A stretch of 64,000 nucleotides of DNA from Prevotellaceae bacterium (GCA_019420585.1 JAHZGX010000004.1:235509-299508), one strand, 5' to 3'. Counted from the first letter of the stretch, positions 8,638 to 18,219 are shown. Notes: generated from the letters alone by a model not told the origin. Program-made: numbers and translations.

Positions 8638-9903
8638 TTATTCAGCGTACTTTTTGAAGATGACGCAGGCATTGTGTCCACCGAAACCGAAAGTGTTGCT
8701 CAATGCGGCACGCACGGTACGCTTCTGAGCCTTGTTGAAAGTGAAATTCAACTTATAATCGATTTCAGGATCCTCGTCCCCCTCCTCATGGTTGATGGTG
8801 GGAGGCACCACATCGTTCTGCACTGCAAGCACGCTCACCATAGCCTCCAAAGCACCGGCAGCACCGAGCAAATGCCCGGTCATGGACTTTGTACTGCTGA
8901 TGTTGAGTTCATAGGCATGCTCGCCAAAGACATCCTGAATGGCTTTCACCTCAGATATGTCACCCACAGGAGTGGATGTGCCGTGAACATTGATGTAGTC
9001 AATGTCCTCAGGTTTCAGTTCTGCGTCATCCAGGGCATTCTGCATCACGAGTTTGGCTCCCAGTCCTTCGGGATGGGAAGCCGTAATGTGATAGGCATCG
9101 GCACTCATGCCCGCACCTGCCATCTCAGCATAGATCTTGGCACCGCGAGCCTTTGCGTGCTCCAGTTCTTCCAGTATCAGGCAGGCAGCACCTTCACCCA
9201 TGATGAATCCGTCACGGCTTGCACTGAAAGGACGGCTTGCACGCTGGGGATCATCGTTGCGTGTGCTCAAGGCATGCATGGCATTGAAGCCACCCACTCC
9301 ACAGGGAATGATGGCAGCCTCGGAGCCTCCGCTCACAATGACGTTTGCCTTACCCAGACGTATGAGGTTGAAGGCATCGGCCAATGCATTGCTTGAAGAA
9401 GCACATGCACTGGAAGTGATGTAGTTGGGGCCGTGGAATCCGTACTTGATGCTTATCTGGCCGGCACAGATGTCGGCAATCATCTTCGGCACGAAAAACG
9501 GGCTGAACTTGGGGCCGAGAGTGTCCTTATGCAACGCATAGTTCGACACTTCGTCCTCAAAGGTCTTCATTCCGCCGATACCCACACCGAACACCACACC
9601 CACACGGTTCTTGTCGACAGTCTCCACGTCAATGGCACTGTCGTCCATGGCCATGCTGGCCGCAGCCATCGCATAATGGCAATAAGAATCCATCTTGCGG
9701 GCTTCCTTGCGGTCAATATAGTCCTCGGCCTTGAAGTTCTTCAACTCACAGGCGAACTGGGTCTTGAAGTTACTGGCATCAAAATGCGTGATGGGTGCGG
9801 CTCCGCTCACTCCGTCAAGCAAGTTCTGCCACGTCTCCGCAGCAGAGTTGCCCAAGGGACTCACGGCACCGATGCCGGTCACTACTACTCTCTTTAACTC
9901 CAT
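8638..9903 (-). CDS. fabF: 3-oxoacyl-ACP synthase II
   Basis: Elongating condensing enzyme of type II fatty-acid synthesis; it joins malonyl-ACP to a growing acyl-ACP. The catalytic triad is visible: Cys167 in SSACASSSNA, His307 in NVHGTSTPVGD and His344 in SMTGHLLGAAG, with Lys339 in STKS. GFGGHNACVIF near the C-terminus is also typical. At 421 residues it has the family length. It lies 35 bases downstream of acpP, which encodes its carrier partner. Confidence 0.96.
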   Translation of the reverse strand: MELKRVVVTGIGAVSPLGNSAAETWQNLLDGVSGAAPITHFDASNFKTQFACELKNFKAEDYIDRKEARKMDSYCHYAMAAASMAMDDSAIDVETVDKNRVGVVFGVGIGGMKTFEDEVSNYALHKDTLGPKFSPFFVPKMIADICAGQISIKYGFHGPNYITSSACASSSNALADAFNLIRLGKANVIVSGGSEAAIIPCGVGGFNAMHALSTRNDDPQRASRPFSASRDGFIMGEGAACLILEELEHAKARGAKIYAEMAGAGMSADAYHITASHPEGLGAKLVMQNALDDAELKPEDIDYINVHGTSTPVGDISEVKAIQDVFGEHAYELNISSTKSMTGHLLGAAGALEAMVSVLAVQNDVVPPTINHEEGDEDPEIDYKLNFTFNKAQKRTVRAALSNTFGFGGHNACVIFKKYAE

Positions 9904-9938
9904 GTATCAGGAATAAAGTGATATTGGGAATCAGGGAA

Positions 9939-10178
9939 TTACTTACCCTGGTTCTCTTCAATGTAGGCGATTGCGTCAGCAACCGTGGAGATCTTCTCTG
10001 CCTTGTCGTCGGGAATGTTGATATCAAACTCCTTCTCGAAATCCATAATCAGTTCCACAGTGTCCAGAGAATCGGCACCGAGGTCGTTGGTGAAGGATGC
10101 TTCAGGAGTTACATCTGCTGCGTCCACACCCAGCTTCTCCACGATAATCTCTTTTACTTTTGCTTCAATTTCAGACAT
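9939..10178 (-). CDS. acpP: Acyl carrier protein
   Basis: Small acidic carrier (79 residues) that holds growing fatty acyl chains on 4'-phosphopantetheine. The attachment serine is Ser37 in the signature [11 protein letters not shown]. It is the first gene of the minus-strand operon acpP-fabF-rnc-GH3-lipoprotein-DUF3108. A clear complete promoter was not found; on the minus strand TTACTTTG lies about 65 bases upstream but has no well-placed TTTG. Confidence 0.96.
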   Translation of the reverse strand: MSEIEAKVKEIIVEKLGVDAADVTPEASFTNDLGADSLDTVELIMDFEKEFDINIPDDKAEKISTVADAIAYIEENQGK

Positions 10179-10353
10179 GAATGTATTGATTTAGTTAAAT
10201 GAATAATTTTCCTTATCTTCTCGTTTCGGTTTGCAAAGTAACTACAAATTACCCAACCACGCAACTATTAGAGCCAAAAAGTTGCCCATTTTTGCACAAA
10301 CCACACCCATGTGTGCAATAAAAGAAGGGTTAAAAGCGGTCTGGAGACATCTT

Positions 10354-11775
10354 TCACATCTCTTTGGAGGCACCGTCCTGTACATCACCAGAGCCTACGC
10401 GTGGCACCCGCGCCAGTGCCTTGCGGCGCATGCTCCACAACACAGACACGAAGGTAGGCACCAAGAAGCAGTCTGCTGCCAGCCAAGCAGAGGGGTCACC
10501 CCAGCACACACCGGCAAAGCCGAGCGCGGGAACCAGGAATACGCTCACCAAGGCACGAGCCAGCAACTCGTTGACACCGCTTATCATGGCCACTTTGGTG
10601 AAACCGATGCTTTGAAGGGAATAACGGAAGATGACCAACACGCCCAGCACGGGATAGCACAACGAGGTGACGCGCATGAAGTGCTGGCTGTGCGCCAGGA
10701 TGTCTGTCTCGCCATAACCCACGAACCAGGCCGTGATGTCCCAAGAGAAAGGCCAAAGCACAGCCACGCAGAAGACACAGTAGACAAGCATCATGCCCAG
10801 CGAGGAAAGGATACCGTGACGGATACGGTCAAGATAAAGAACCGACTGAAGGGGTGACTGTGCCGCACGTGCCGCGCCGCGGTTTTGCCCACAATAAGTA
10901 GCCAAGGCCACACCCAGGTTCTCCAGCACGCAGATGAAGCAGGCCTTGATGCGCATGGCCGCGGTGAAGGCTGCCACACACACGGTGCCAAGCCCGTTGT
11001 TGGCACTCTGGAGCATGATGCTTCCAATGGCGGTAATACTGAACTGCAGTCCCATGGGAATGCCACTGCCCAGCAAGGTATCCATGTGGCGCGCGTTGAC
11101 AGTGCATCGCATGAAGCCCCTGAGCACCGCCACCCCGGACAGGCTGCGCGCAGCCACCAGGCAACCCGCCACCATGGAAAGGGCAGTGGCCACGGCGGCT
11201 CCGGCCACGCCCCAGTCCAGCAGAAGAATGGCCACCAGATCGCCACCCACGTTGAGCAACGAGGTGAAAAGCAGGATGAAGAAGGGAGTGCGGCTGTCGC
11301 CCAAGGCACGAAGTATGCTGAGCAGCACGTTGAGAAAGAGCATGACGGGGATGCTGAGGAAGGTGCAAAGCAGGTAAGCATAGGCATCGGACATAATCTG
11401 CCCAGGAGTCTGCATCCAGCCAAGAATGGGACGGCAGAGCAATGCGCTGCCCACAGTAAGCAACAGGGAGATGCCAGCCGAGAGCACCAGGCTGTTGAAA
11501 ACATAGGAGCGCAGGCGGTCATAATCGTGCGCGCCGAACGACTGAGACACGGGGATGCCCATACCTCCCGCCAACCCCGTGCAGAAGCCCAGGATGAGGA
11601 ACAAGATTGATGAACTGGCTCCCACACCGGCCAAGGCACCTGTACCGACAAAACGTCCCACGATGGCAGCATCCGCCAATGAGTAAAACTGCTGCAAGAG
11701 ATTTCCGCCCAACAGCGGCAAAACAAAAGCAAGTATCAAGGGAGCAGGCTTCCCCACCGTCATATCTTTCGTCAT
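10354..11775 (-). CDS. MATE family efflux transporter
   Basis: A 473-residue inner-membrane antiporter of the MATE family, which exports drugs or metabolites in exchange for Na+ or H+. Features: the N-terminal MTVGKPAPLILAFVLPLLGG start, the LLQQFYSLADAAIVGRFVG first repeat, LGDSRTPFF in the middle, and about 12 hydrophobic segments. The start was set at MTKDM; MTVGK four codons later is equally possible and would leave a short leader after the -7 element at 11791-11784. The upstream open frame runs through the promoter and into a dispersed repeat and was rejected. The substrate is unknown. It appears to be a single-gene unit. Confidence 0.9.
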   Translation of the reverse strand: MTKDMTVGKPAPLILAFVLPLLGGNLLQQFYSLADAAIVGRFVGTGALAGVGASSSILFLILGFCTGLAGGMGIPVSQSFGAHDYDRLRSYVFNSLVLSAGISLLLTVGSALLCRPILGWMQTPGQIMSDAYAYLLCTFLSIPVMLFLNVLLSILRALGDSRTPFFILLFTSLLNVGGDLVAILLLDWGVAGAAVATALSMVAGCLVAARSLSGVAVLRGFMRCTVNARHMDTLLGSGIPMGLQFSITAIGSIMLQSANNGLGTVCVAAFTAAMRIKACFICVLENLGVALATYCGQNRGAARAAQSPLQSVLYLDRIRHGILSSLGMMLVYCVFCVAVLWPFSWDITAWFVGYGETDILAHSQHFMRVTSLCYPVLGVLVIFRYSLQSIGFTKVAMISGVNELLARALVSVFLVPALGFAGVCWGDPSAWLAADCFLVPTFVSVLWSMRRKALARVPRVGSGDVQDGASKEM

Positions 11776-11783
11776 AGCGGCTG

Positions 11784-11791
11784 CAAAGTTA
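11784..11791 (-). promoter_or_regulatory. -7 element of MATE gene
   Basis: TAACTTTG on the minus strand fits the Bacteroidetes -7 consensus. No good TTTG lies 19-21 bases upstream (only TTTATG). Transcription would start almost at the gene, which favours the short MATE starts chosen. Confidence 0.45.
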
Positions 11792-11873
11792 CGGAGTTGC
11801 GGCCGCATGCATAAATGCCGGAAGAGATTTTTCAACCCTAATCGGCCATTAGAGTTCCGATGGCCGATTTGGG

Positions 11874-12034
11874 CTAAAGAGTCGCCCCCGGCTCCGAAAC
11901 GGCTTTGTCCCCTTCGCAAGTGACTTGATTACTACTCTTAAGTGACTTGATTAGCACCCTTAAATGACTTGATTGCTACCCTTAAATGACTTGATTGCTA
12001 CCCCTAAGTGACTTGATAAATTTGCACGGCATGC
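11874..12034 (+). repeat. Dispersed repeat family 1, copy B
   Basis: This is the 3' part of the repeat: CTAAAGAGTCGCCC, a CCGAAACGGC block, and five tandem units of 22 bases each starting AAGTGACTTG or AAATGACTTG, then GATAAATTTGCAC, which also ends copy C. The 5' half of copies A and C is missing; a different short inverted repeat (CGGCCATTAGAG / GATGGCCG, about 11842-11867) takes its place. Confidence 0.8.
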
Positions 12035-12229
12035 AAAAAGCCCGTTGGCACGTCGCTGCCATGGCTTGTCCGGGAGGCCAAGGGGACGAGAGAAGGCAGA
12101 CATGAAGTATAACCATCAACGCCAATCAAGCACAATGATCCAACATCAATTAAGGCAGGGCAAGAACCGGAAAGTAATATTATACTGAATGAATTAAAGA
12201 AGTATCCCCCTAAACTTATCCGGTGAACC

Positions 12230-12397
12230 GAAAAAGCGTCTGCCTAGAAAAAAATAAAAGTCTAGTTAGGAAAAAAAAATTTCTAGTTGGAAACATAAAA
12301 TCGGGCGGTTTGGCGAAAACGTGAATGTGTAAAGAAATTCATACCTAAGGAAAATCACTGCGCCGTTTTTGCTCGCCTACGCCGATTACGCAACACG
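12230..12397 (+). repeat. Dispersed repeat family 2, first copy
   Basis: A non-coding element that matches 38301-38477 over its whole length. Shared blocks: AAAAGCG(T/C)CTGCCTAG, an A-rich stem region with CTAGTTAGGAAA and CTAGTTGGAAACATAAA, GTTTGGCGA, TGTAAAGAAA, AAATCACTGCGCC, and GCCTACGCCGATT near the end. Neither copy encodes a protein. Both lie in long intergenic gaps. With family 1 it fills most of the 12493-11775 gap; the stretch 12035-12229 between them shows nothing recognisable. Confidence 0.75.
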
Positions 12398-12492
12398 TTG
12401 CACCCTTACCTTGTCCCTCTCAGGGCACGTTCCCATGCCGGCAGGGGATGCCGTATAATGAGAGGAAAGAAGCGGATGGTGGAGTAAACGGA

Positions 12493-13689
12493 TCAGCGGC
12501 GACGCTTGCCGAAAAGGTCTCTCATGCCGTCGAGGTCAAAGCCCAGCGAAAAACGCATGGTCTGGTCAAGCGGATTGGTCTGACTGGTACTGAACACGTA
12601 GGCAGCATCAACCGTAAAGACGCTCATGTGGAATCCGGCACCCACGGTGAAGTATTTGCGGTTGCCCTTGTTGGCGGCCTCGTGGTGATAGCCGCCACGC
12701 AGCATGAAGCGGTCATTATAGGTATACTCGCAACCGAGGCTCCATTGTATCTCCTGCATCTCCTCCTTGAAGCCGTTGGGAGCATCGTGGAAACTCTTGA
12801 AGATGCCGGCTATGGGCGACACGTCATAGTATTCCTTCTGCACACGGTCTGTGTAGTCATTGTCGGTTTCTCCGTTCTCTGTGTCCTGCTTGGGATAGGT
12901 AGGTACAAGGAGTTTGTTGGCATCAACGGCCACGCTGAACTTGTTGTACTCATTGAAAGGCACGGTCATGTTCATGCCCAGACGCAGGTTGGTGGGAATA
13001 AACTCAGAGTTATCATCGCCTCCATAGGAGATTTTGCTGCCGATGTTATTGATGTTCAGTCCCCATCCGAAACTGCATTCACGGCTGCCCATCATGAAAT
13101 ACCCCAAACGATACAGGGCTATGTCGGCAGCAAAGGCCTTGCCTGCACTGCTCTCGGCAGTATAGTCATAACGGATGTCAGAGAAGATGAAGCGCATGTT
13201 GACCGCCATGGAGAAACGCTCGCTGAGCATGCGGCTGTAACCGGCATCAATGGCAAACTCGTAAGGGTTGATGGTCATGTCGTCCATATCAGACAGGAAC
13301 ACTTCACCCAGACTAAAGAAACGCAGCGATGCACTCACGGCCGAATAGTCGCCGATGCGGTAAAAGCCGGCCACATTGGCCAGGTTGATATCATTGACCA
13401 ACTTGCGTAACCAAGGCGTGTAACTGACTCCCACACCTGCACGGGCTATATTGAAAGGATACTTGGCGGGGTTCCAGTACTGCGAGTTCACGTCTGCCTC
13501 GGTAGCCACACCCAGGTCCCCCATGCCTCCAGCACGTGCATCGGGAGCAATGGAGAGTGAAGTAACGCTGGTGCGCACGGGGTTGAACATGTTGTTCTTG
13601 TAACTGTTCTTGTCATCAGACAGGACAGGAAGAGCCAGTGCGGCACACATCGCCACCATGGTCATTCGGTATGGAAACTTCGCTTTCAT
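12493..13689 (-). CDS. porV: Type IX secretion outer-membrane protein PorV
   Basis: PorV (LptO) is a FadL-like outer-membrane beta-barrel that shuttles type IX cargo to the PorU sortase complex. The 398-residue protein has a signal peptide (about residues 1-24), an early conserved region TSVTSLSIAPDARAGGMGDLGVATEAD at about 40-66, and repeated amphipathic strands, ending in FSLGFDLDGM. The gene follows porU by 26 bases, the canonical order, which strongly supports the call. No clear hairpin terminator follows; the dispersed repeats begin soon after. Confidence 0.92.
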   Translation of the reverse strand: MKAKFPYRMTMVAMCAALALPVLSDDKNSYKNNMFNPVRTSVTSLSIAPDARAGGMGDLGVATEADVNSQYWNPAKYPFNIARAGVGVSYTPWLRKLVNDINLANVAGFYRIGDYSAVSASLRFFSLGEVFLSDMDDMTINPYEFAIDAGYSRMLSERFSMAVNMRFIFSDIRYDYTAESSAGKAFAADIALYRLGYFMMGSRECSFGWGLNINNIGSKISYGGDDNSEFIPTNLRLGMNMTVPFNEYNKFSVAVDANKLLVPTYPKQDTENGETDNDYTDRVQKEYYDVSPIAGIFKSFHDAPNGFKEEMQEIQWSLGCEYTYNDRFMLRGGYHHEAANKGNRKYFTVGAGFHMSVFTVDAAYVFSTSQTNPLDQTMRFSLGFDLDGMRDLFGKRRR

Positions 13690-13715
13690 TCAATTATATA
13701 AACCCCGGAGAGGCT

Positions 13716-16700
13716 TCATTTATTGTTTATGACCACTATTTTTTGCGTCTTCGACACGTAACTACTGTCGCCGCTCTGCATCCTGCACCGATAGAAATAG
13801 ATGCCCGTGCCCAGACGTCCGCCACTGCCGGTGACAAGGTTCCAGGGAATGGAGTACTGGCCGGTGGGGCTGCTGTCCGTACGGGTGGTGCTCCACAGGA
13901 GGTGTCCGGCGAAGTCAAACACATCAAGCGTGAAGGTGCAGTCGGCACCGGGCAGGTCATAGGTAACAAGGAAATTGGTGCTGCTAACAGCGGGATTCTG
14001 GCTGGCCGACAGACTGAGCATCTCCGGCTTGAGCGAAGGATTGACACGGAAGGTGAGCGTGGTGGCACTGGGATTGTTAAGCAAGTCCCACGCGCGGAAA
14101 GTAAGAGTGTGCAGCCCGGCTTCCAGAGACGGGAGGGTGAAGGCCACCGAACCGCGCGTGAAGTCGCCAAACTCGCGTACATAATAATCATTGAGATTAT
14201 AGGTGAGGTCGGCTCTGCCATCCACAGTAAGCAATAGATTATGTCCCACGCCTGCACCACTGACGTTGACTCCACTCTCATCCTCGATTTGCGCCACAAA
14301 GTAAGGAGTCGCGTTGACCACATCACCGTCCTGGAAATCCTCGAAATTGAGCCAGGCCGTCACTTTCGGCCCGATGGTATCTGATTCCAAGCCGTCTTCC
14401 ATGCCCCCTAAAGTGAACTGTTCACAATACCCATTGGCCTCCCTGACACCGGCATGGTCGATGGCATAGAAGACAAGGCGTCCTGACTCGTTGCTGAAAC
14501 TGATATCAACAGGCACCATGAACTCCATGCGGAACTCACCACCGCGTATGCTGTCCTCGGCCTCATAAAGCATCGAAGTGCGGTCTGTATACGTAAAGGG
14601 GGATCCGGTTCCAGCATTGTCAAGGCAAGTAACGCTCACCTGGCTGTCAAAAAGACGGGAGGTGAGCACGCCCCTAAAGTCAGAAAGCCTCGCACCAGCA
14701 GTATCCTCCACATGCCCCACTACCTCCACACGCTGACCGGCACGCAATTGCACGGAAGCAGAAGCAGAGAGGGGGACACCGGCCAGGCTGTCAAGCGCCA
14801 CAGCATGGGGACGGGGTGCAATGGTAAGAGCGGGGTCACCCAGCAAGGCATAATGGAGTTTGTTCTCCTTGTAGCCACTGTCACCTCCCTGAGAGATTAT
14901 GTTACCCTTGGAAAGACGCACGACATCACCCAACCGCCAGCGCTCTCCCCGGCTGTTGAAAGCAAACAGGTAATCCATGAAGAAACGGTTCATGCGAAGG
15001 TTCTGCGAGGAGAACACCGTGCGGGTAGTGCCATAGAAAGCCAGTGCTCCGCCCTGAGGATTGAGCACAGCCTGCTCCCCTATGTTGATTGCCTGCCCGT
15101 CAAAAGGCATGACATCACAGGCAGCAGTAACCCACAAAGGCAGATTCGTGCCGCGCGTGCCGGCAAAGTCCTCAGTCTGAAGCACGAACTCATGGCTGAG
15201 GGTATAAGGGGCTCCGTGCCCGGTGTAGTTCATCACCAGGGCGCCATCTTGCATCTGCTGCCGCAGCAATTTGGTGGCATCGGGATAGGTGTTGCTCTTG
15301 ATAGTGCTCACCCGCTGGTAAGCATCCCAGTAGACCTTATGTACCTCCATGGCAGGATTAGCCTGACGCACGCGGTTGGCTACCTCATCGGCATCTTCCA
15401 TGTGCCCGTTCCCGTCACCGTCATCACCCATCATGACTATGAGGTTCTTCCATGCACCGGCATTGGACTGGCTCATGAAACGGATGCACTTGTCCACCAT
15501 GACCTTGGCCTCGTCCCGCGTGGTGACTGGGAAGCGACCAATGCCCAAATCGGACTTTTCATCCTGCACGTTGGCACCTTCACCGTCATCAAGCAGGCCA
15601 AAGTAGTCTTCCATCACGTAGCACTGAATATCACTGAAACTATTGTCGCTCTCATAACACAGCAGGTAGTCATCGGGGGAACTGGACTTCCATGCAGTGG
15701 AAAGCATACGGTTGTCCCAGGCACAGTCACCCATAAGAAGCAAATAACGGGGAGCATCTGCATCAGTTTGCGCTCTGTCATAGAGCATTTTCATGAAACG
15801 GCGATAAGCAGTGGCATCAGGGGTTCCGCTGGAGAACTCATTATATATCTGATCGGCACGGAACACACCTACGCGCAAGCCGTCATACTCAGCATGTGCA
15901 TCGGCAAGCCGCTGAGCCTCGGCCTGTAACTTTCCGCTGGCGGGGATGATAATCACCATGTCCAGGCTGTCAGCGGCATGAAGGTCTTGGTTGGGCACCT
16001 CGCCCACATACACGGGCTCGGGATAAGAATGAGTGACATCAAAGGCCACATAGCGAGCCGTAGGGTCGGCCACGGTAGCCTCAGCCGTATTGCCGTCCCG
16101 TCCGACCATGGTCACCAAAGCCGAACTTACGCGAGGGGCATCCACACGAAGCAGACGAGTGCGATCGGGGGCACACTTGATTACAAATGTGACAGGCGAC
16201 TTCCCGGAAGAAGATGCAGAAAAAGCCACGAAACCAGAGGCATCAGGCACCTTGATGCTGCGGGTATAATGCAAGGCCAGATAGTCCAGGCGGGCATCAT
16301 GTCCAGCGGTGCTGGTCAAGCGTACAGTCCATGTGCTGCCTGTGGAATGCTTGCTGACATCCACCGTGCGAACATCACTGGTGGCATAGACATACTTGGA
16401 CGTGGAACCCATGGAAAGGGTCGCCACATCCTGGCCATTAACATTGGCCTGCACAGCAGTGGTGCCAAGATGAGCCGCGGTAAAAGCCACGGTAAGCTGC
16501 TCGCCGCGCTCCGAGTCAATGGTCTTCAGACTATATGTGTGACTATTGGCACTGGCGTAGTTGACACCATCATAAAGATTGCGGCCACCGGAGAACCATG
16601 CATATTCATCCTTCTCGTAAAGGACATGGTCAGTAAAAGAAGTGATTTCTCGGGTCGAGGGTGACGGCGTTACCGCAGGAAGAGTCTGCAAGGTGGCCGG

Positions 16701-17513
16701 TTCGCCGCCTTCTGTCAGGAAATAGCACGCACGGGTGGCATAAGGATTGAATATGCGTGTATTTCCTTCCCAATAGACAAGCCCGTTGGCCCAGAAGAGC
16801 CAGGTGTTGGCATCCTGCTTGACAAGAGGTATCTCCTGCAAATCATCATAGTCAGTATCAGCCCGGATGACCTCATTCTGCCGGTATCCTCCATAGCCGA
16901 AAAGTCGCACCTTGTTGGGGTCGGAAAATCCCATACGCCGCAGCCTCGTCCTGGTAAGTGCATAGATACCGTCCTCGGTAACGCTGATTTTAACCCACTT
17001 GCCTGTACTGAGTACAGAATGGTCGGCATAGCGTGCAGCAGAGGAAACGACAGCCTTTGCCTTGAGAACTGGAACAAGTTTGGGTACGGGAGTTAGCGTA
17101 ATGCGGGCAGAAAGAAGTTTATGATACTTTCCCTCCCGGCGGATGACGGGGATGAACGACACATCAAGCATGCCCACCTTACGCTGCACGCCAACATGGG
17201 TGTGCACCGCAATATGGTCTCCTATCAGCGAATCAAAGCGTACAGCCACGGCCGACTCGGCTGTAGTAAGGGGCGCATACTCGGGATATTCAAGTGTCAC
17301 ACGGTAATCATAAAGCCTGTAATCGGACTCCAAAGGTATCACCTCGGTATATCGGGGCAGCATGGAATCGATGTGCAATTCATTCCAGTCCAGACGGGTA
17401 AAGTCGGCACTGATATCTCCGGCCTCCGCCACGGATGCGGAAGCAACAGCCCTGCATGCCACTGCCACTATGAACATGAGCATCAGGAACATCTTGTAAA
17501 AGTGTCTGTCCAT
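13716..17513 (-). CDS. porU: Type IX secretion sortase PorU
   Basis: Surface-exposed gingipain-like (C25 family) cysteine protease that removes the C-terminal domain of type IX cargo and attaches the cargo to lipopolysaccharide. The 1265-residue length is usual for PorU. The catalytic His766 lies in NYTGHGAPYTLSHE and Cys799 in VTAACDVMPFDG. The N-terminal 25 residues form a signal peptide. Cys20 (VAVAC) looks loosely like a lipobox, but PorU is not normally a lipoprotein. The C-terminal 90 residues resemble a type IX C-terminal domain (DVFDFAGHLLW...GIYFYRC). It lies 91 bases after the FAH-family gene and 26 before porV. Confidence 0.95.
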   Translation of the reverse strand: MDRHFYKMFLMLMFIVAVACRAVASASVAEAGDISADFTRLDWNELHIDSMLPRYTEVIPLESDYRLYDYRVTLEYPEYAPLTTAESAVAVRFDSLIGDHIAVHTHVGVQRKVGMLDVSFIPVIRREGKYHKLLSARITLTPVPKLVPVLKAKAVVSSAARYADHSVLSTGKWVKISVTEDGIYALTRTRLRRMGFSDPNKVRLFGYGGYRQNEVIRADTDYDDLQEIPLVKQDANTWLFWANGLVYWEGNTRIFNPYATRACYFLTEGGEPATLQTLPAVTPSPSTREITSFTDHVLYEKDEYAWFSGGRNLYDGVNYASANSHTYSLKTIDSERGEQLTVAFTAAHLGTTAVQANVNGQDVATLSMGSTSKYVYATSDVRTVDVSKHSTGSTWTVRLTSTAGHDARLDYLALHYTRSIKVPDASGFVAFSASSSGKSPVTFVIKCAPDRTRLLRVDAPRVSSALVTMVGRDGNTAEATVADPTARYVAFDVTHSYPEPVYVGEVPNQDLHAADSLDMVIIIPASGKLQAEAQRLADAHAEYDGLRVGVFRADQIYNEFSSGTPDATAYRRFMKMLYDRAQTDADAPRYLLLMGDCAWDNRMLSTAWKSSSPDDYLLCYESDNSFSDIQCYVMEDYFGLLDDGEGANVQDEKSDLGIGRFPVTTRDEAKVMVDKCIRFMSQSNAGAWKNLIVMMGDDGDGNGHMEDADEVANRVRQANPAMEVHKVYWDAYQRVSTIKSNTYPDATKLLRQQMQDGALVMNYTGHGAPYTLSHEFVLQTEDFAGTRGTNLPLWVTAACDVMPFDGQAINIGEQAVLNPQGGALAFYGTTRTVFSSQNLRMNRFFMDYLFAFNSRGERWRLGDVVRLSKGNIISQGGDSGYKENKLHYALLGDPALTIAPRPHAVALDSLAGVPLSASASVQLRAGQRVEVVGHVEDTAGARLSDFRGVLTSRLFDSQVSVTCLDNAGTGSPFTYTDRTSMLYEAEDSIRGGEFRMEFMVPVDISFSNESGRLVFYAIDHAGVREANGYCEQFTLGGMEDGLESDTIGPKVTAWLNFEDFQDGDVVNATPYFVAQIEDESGVNVSGAGVGHNLLLTVDGRADLTYNLNDYYVREFGDFTRGSVAFTLPSLEAGLHTLTFRAWDLLNNPSATTLTFRVNPSLKPEMLSLSASQNPAVSSTNFLVTYDLPGADCTFTLDVFDFAGHLLWSTTRTDSSPTGQYSIPWNLVTGSGGRLGTGIYFYRCRMQSGDSSYVSKTQKIVVINNK

Positions 17514-17604
17514 TCTCCTTCTTTCTTCTTAAACAAACATACCGCACACCTTCGCGGACAGCATCACGCCACGGTCACCGCAGAAAGGTACGCCATCGCC
17601 CCGC

Positions 17605-18219
17605 TCACCTCGCATGGAAGTCGAGCAGGAGGCGGCCCTCCAGATACCCCTGCAAATAGTCATCAATATGCACCTGCCCTACTCCGGCAGGTGTGCCGGT
17701 AAAGATGATGTCACCCGTCTTGATGGTGAAGTAACGGCTTATGAAACTGATGACCTTATCCACGCCATGCAACATGTCACCCGTATAGCCTCTCTGCACC
17801 GTATGGCCATTGACATCGAGATGGAAATGCAAGTCCTGCACTTCACCCACCTGAGAGAGCGGAACCCAAGTGCCCACCACGGCACTGCCGTCGAACCCCT
17901 TGCAAAGTTCCCATGGCAAGCCTGCCGAACGGAGTTCGCGCTGAAGGTCTCGAGCCGTAAAGTCAATACCCACGGACACCTCGTCATAATACCGGTGAGC
18001 GAAACGTTCCGGAATGCTCCTGCCAAGGTGGTTGATGCGCACCACCAACTCAGTCTCATACTCGCATTGTTGCGTGTAGTCTGGTATGAAAAACGGCTTG
18101 CCACCTGTCAGCAAAGCAGAGTCTGCCTTGGTAAAGACAACTGGTTCCTTATATAATAACGTGTCACGGAGTTCTTTATTGTGCTCCGAATAATTCATTC
18201 CAATTCCAAATATCTTCAT
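17605..18219 (-). CDS. Fumarylacetoacetate hydrolase family protein
   Basis: A 204-residue member of the FAH family (YcgM type), metal-dependent enzymes that cleave or decarboxylate 2-oxo acids. The metal site is shown by the YETELVVRI motif near residues 53-61 with paired glutamates, VGIDFTARDLQ near 83-93, and GDIIFTGTPAGVG near 168-180. The exact substrate is not evident; oxaloacetate decarboxylase-like activity is known for close relatives. The gene is co-directional with porU (91-base gap), but this may be chance rather than a functional link. Confidence 0.88.
   Translation of the reverse strand: MKIFGIGMNYSEHNKELRDTLLYKEPVVFTKADSALLTGGKPFFIPDYTQQCEYETELVVRINHLGRSIPERFAHRYYDEVSVGIDFTARDLQRELRSAGLPWELCKGFDGSAVVGTWVPLSQVGEVQDLHFHLDVNGHTVQRGYTGDMLHGVDKVISFISRYFTIKTGDIIFTGTPAGVGQVHIDDYLQGYLEGRLLLDFHAR

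Noticed and set aside
11776..11919. Upstream extension of the MATE gene
   Set aside because: It covers the -7 element and enters the repeat array; the family start lies at 11775 or 11763.
17450..17470. Lipobox-like VAVAC at the PorU N-terminus
   Set aside because: PorU proteins normally carry an ordinary signal peptide, and the residues before the Cys fit a lipobox only loosely.
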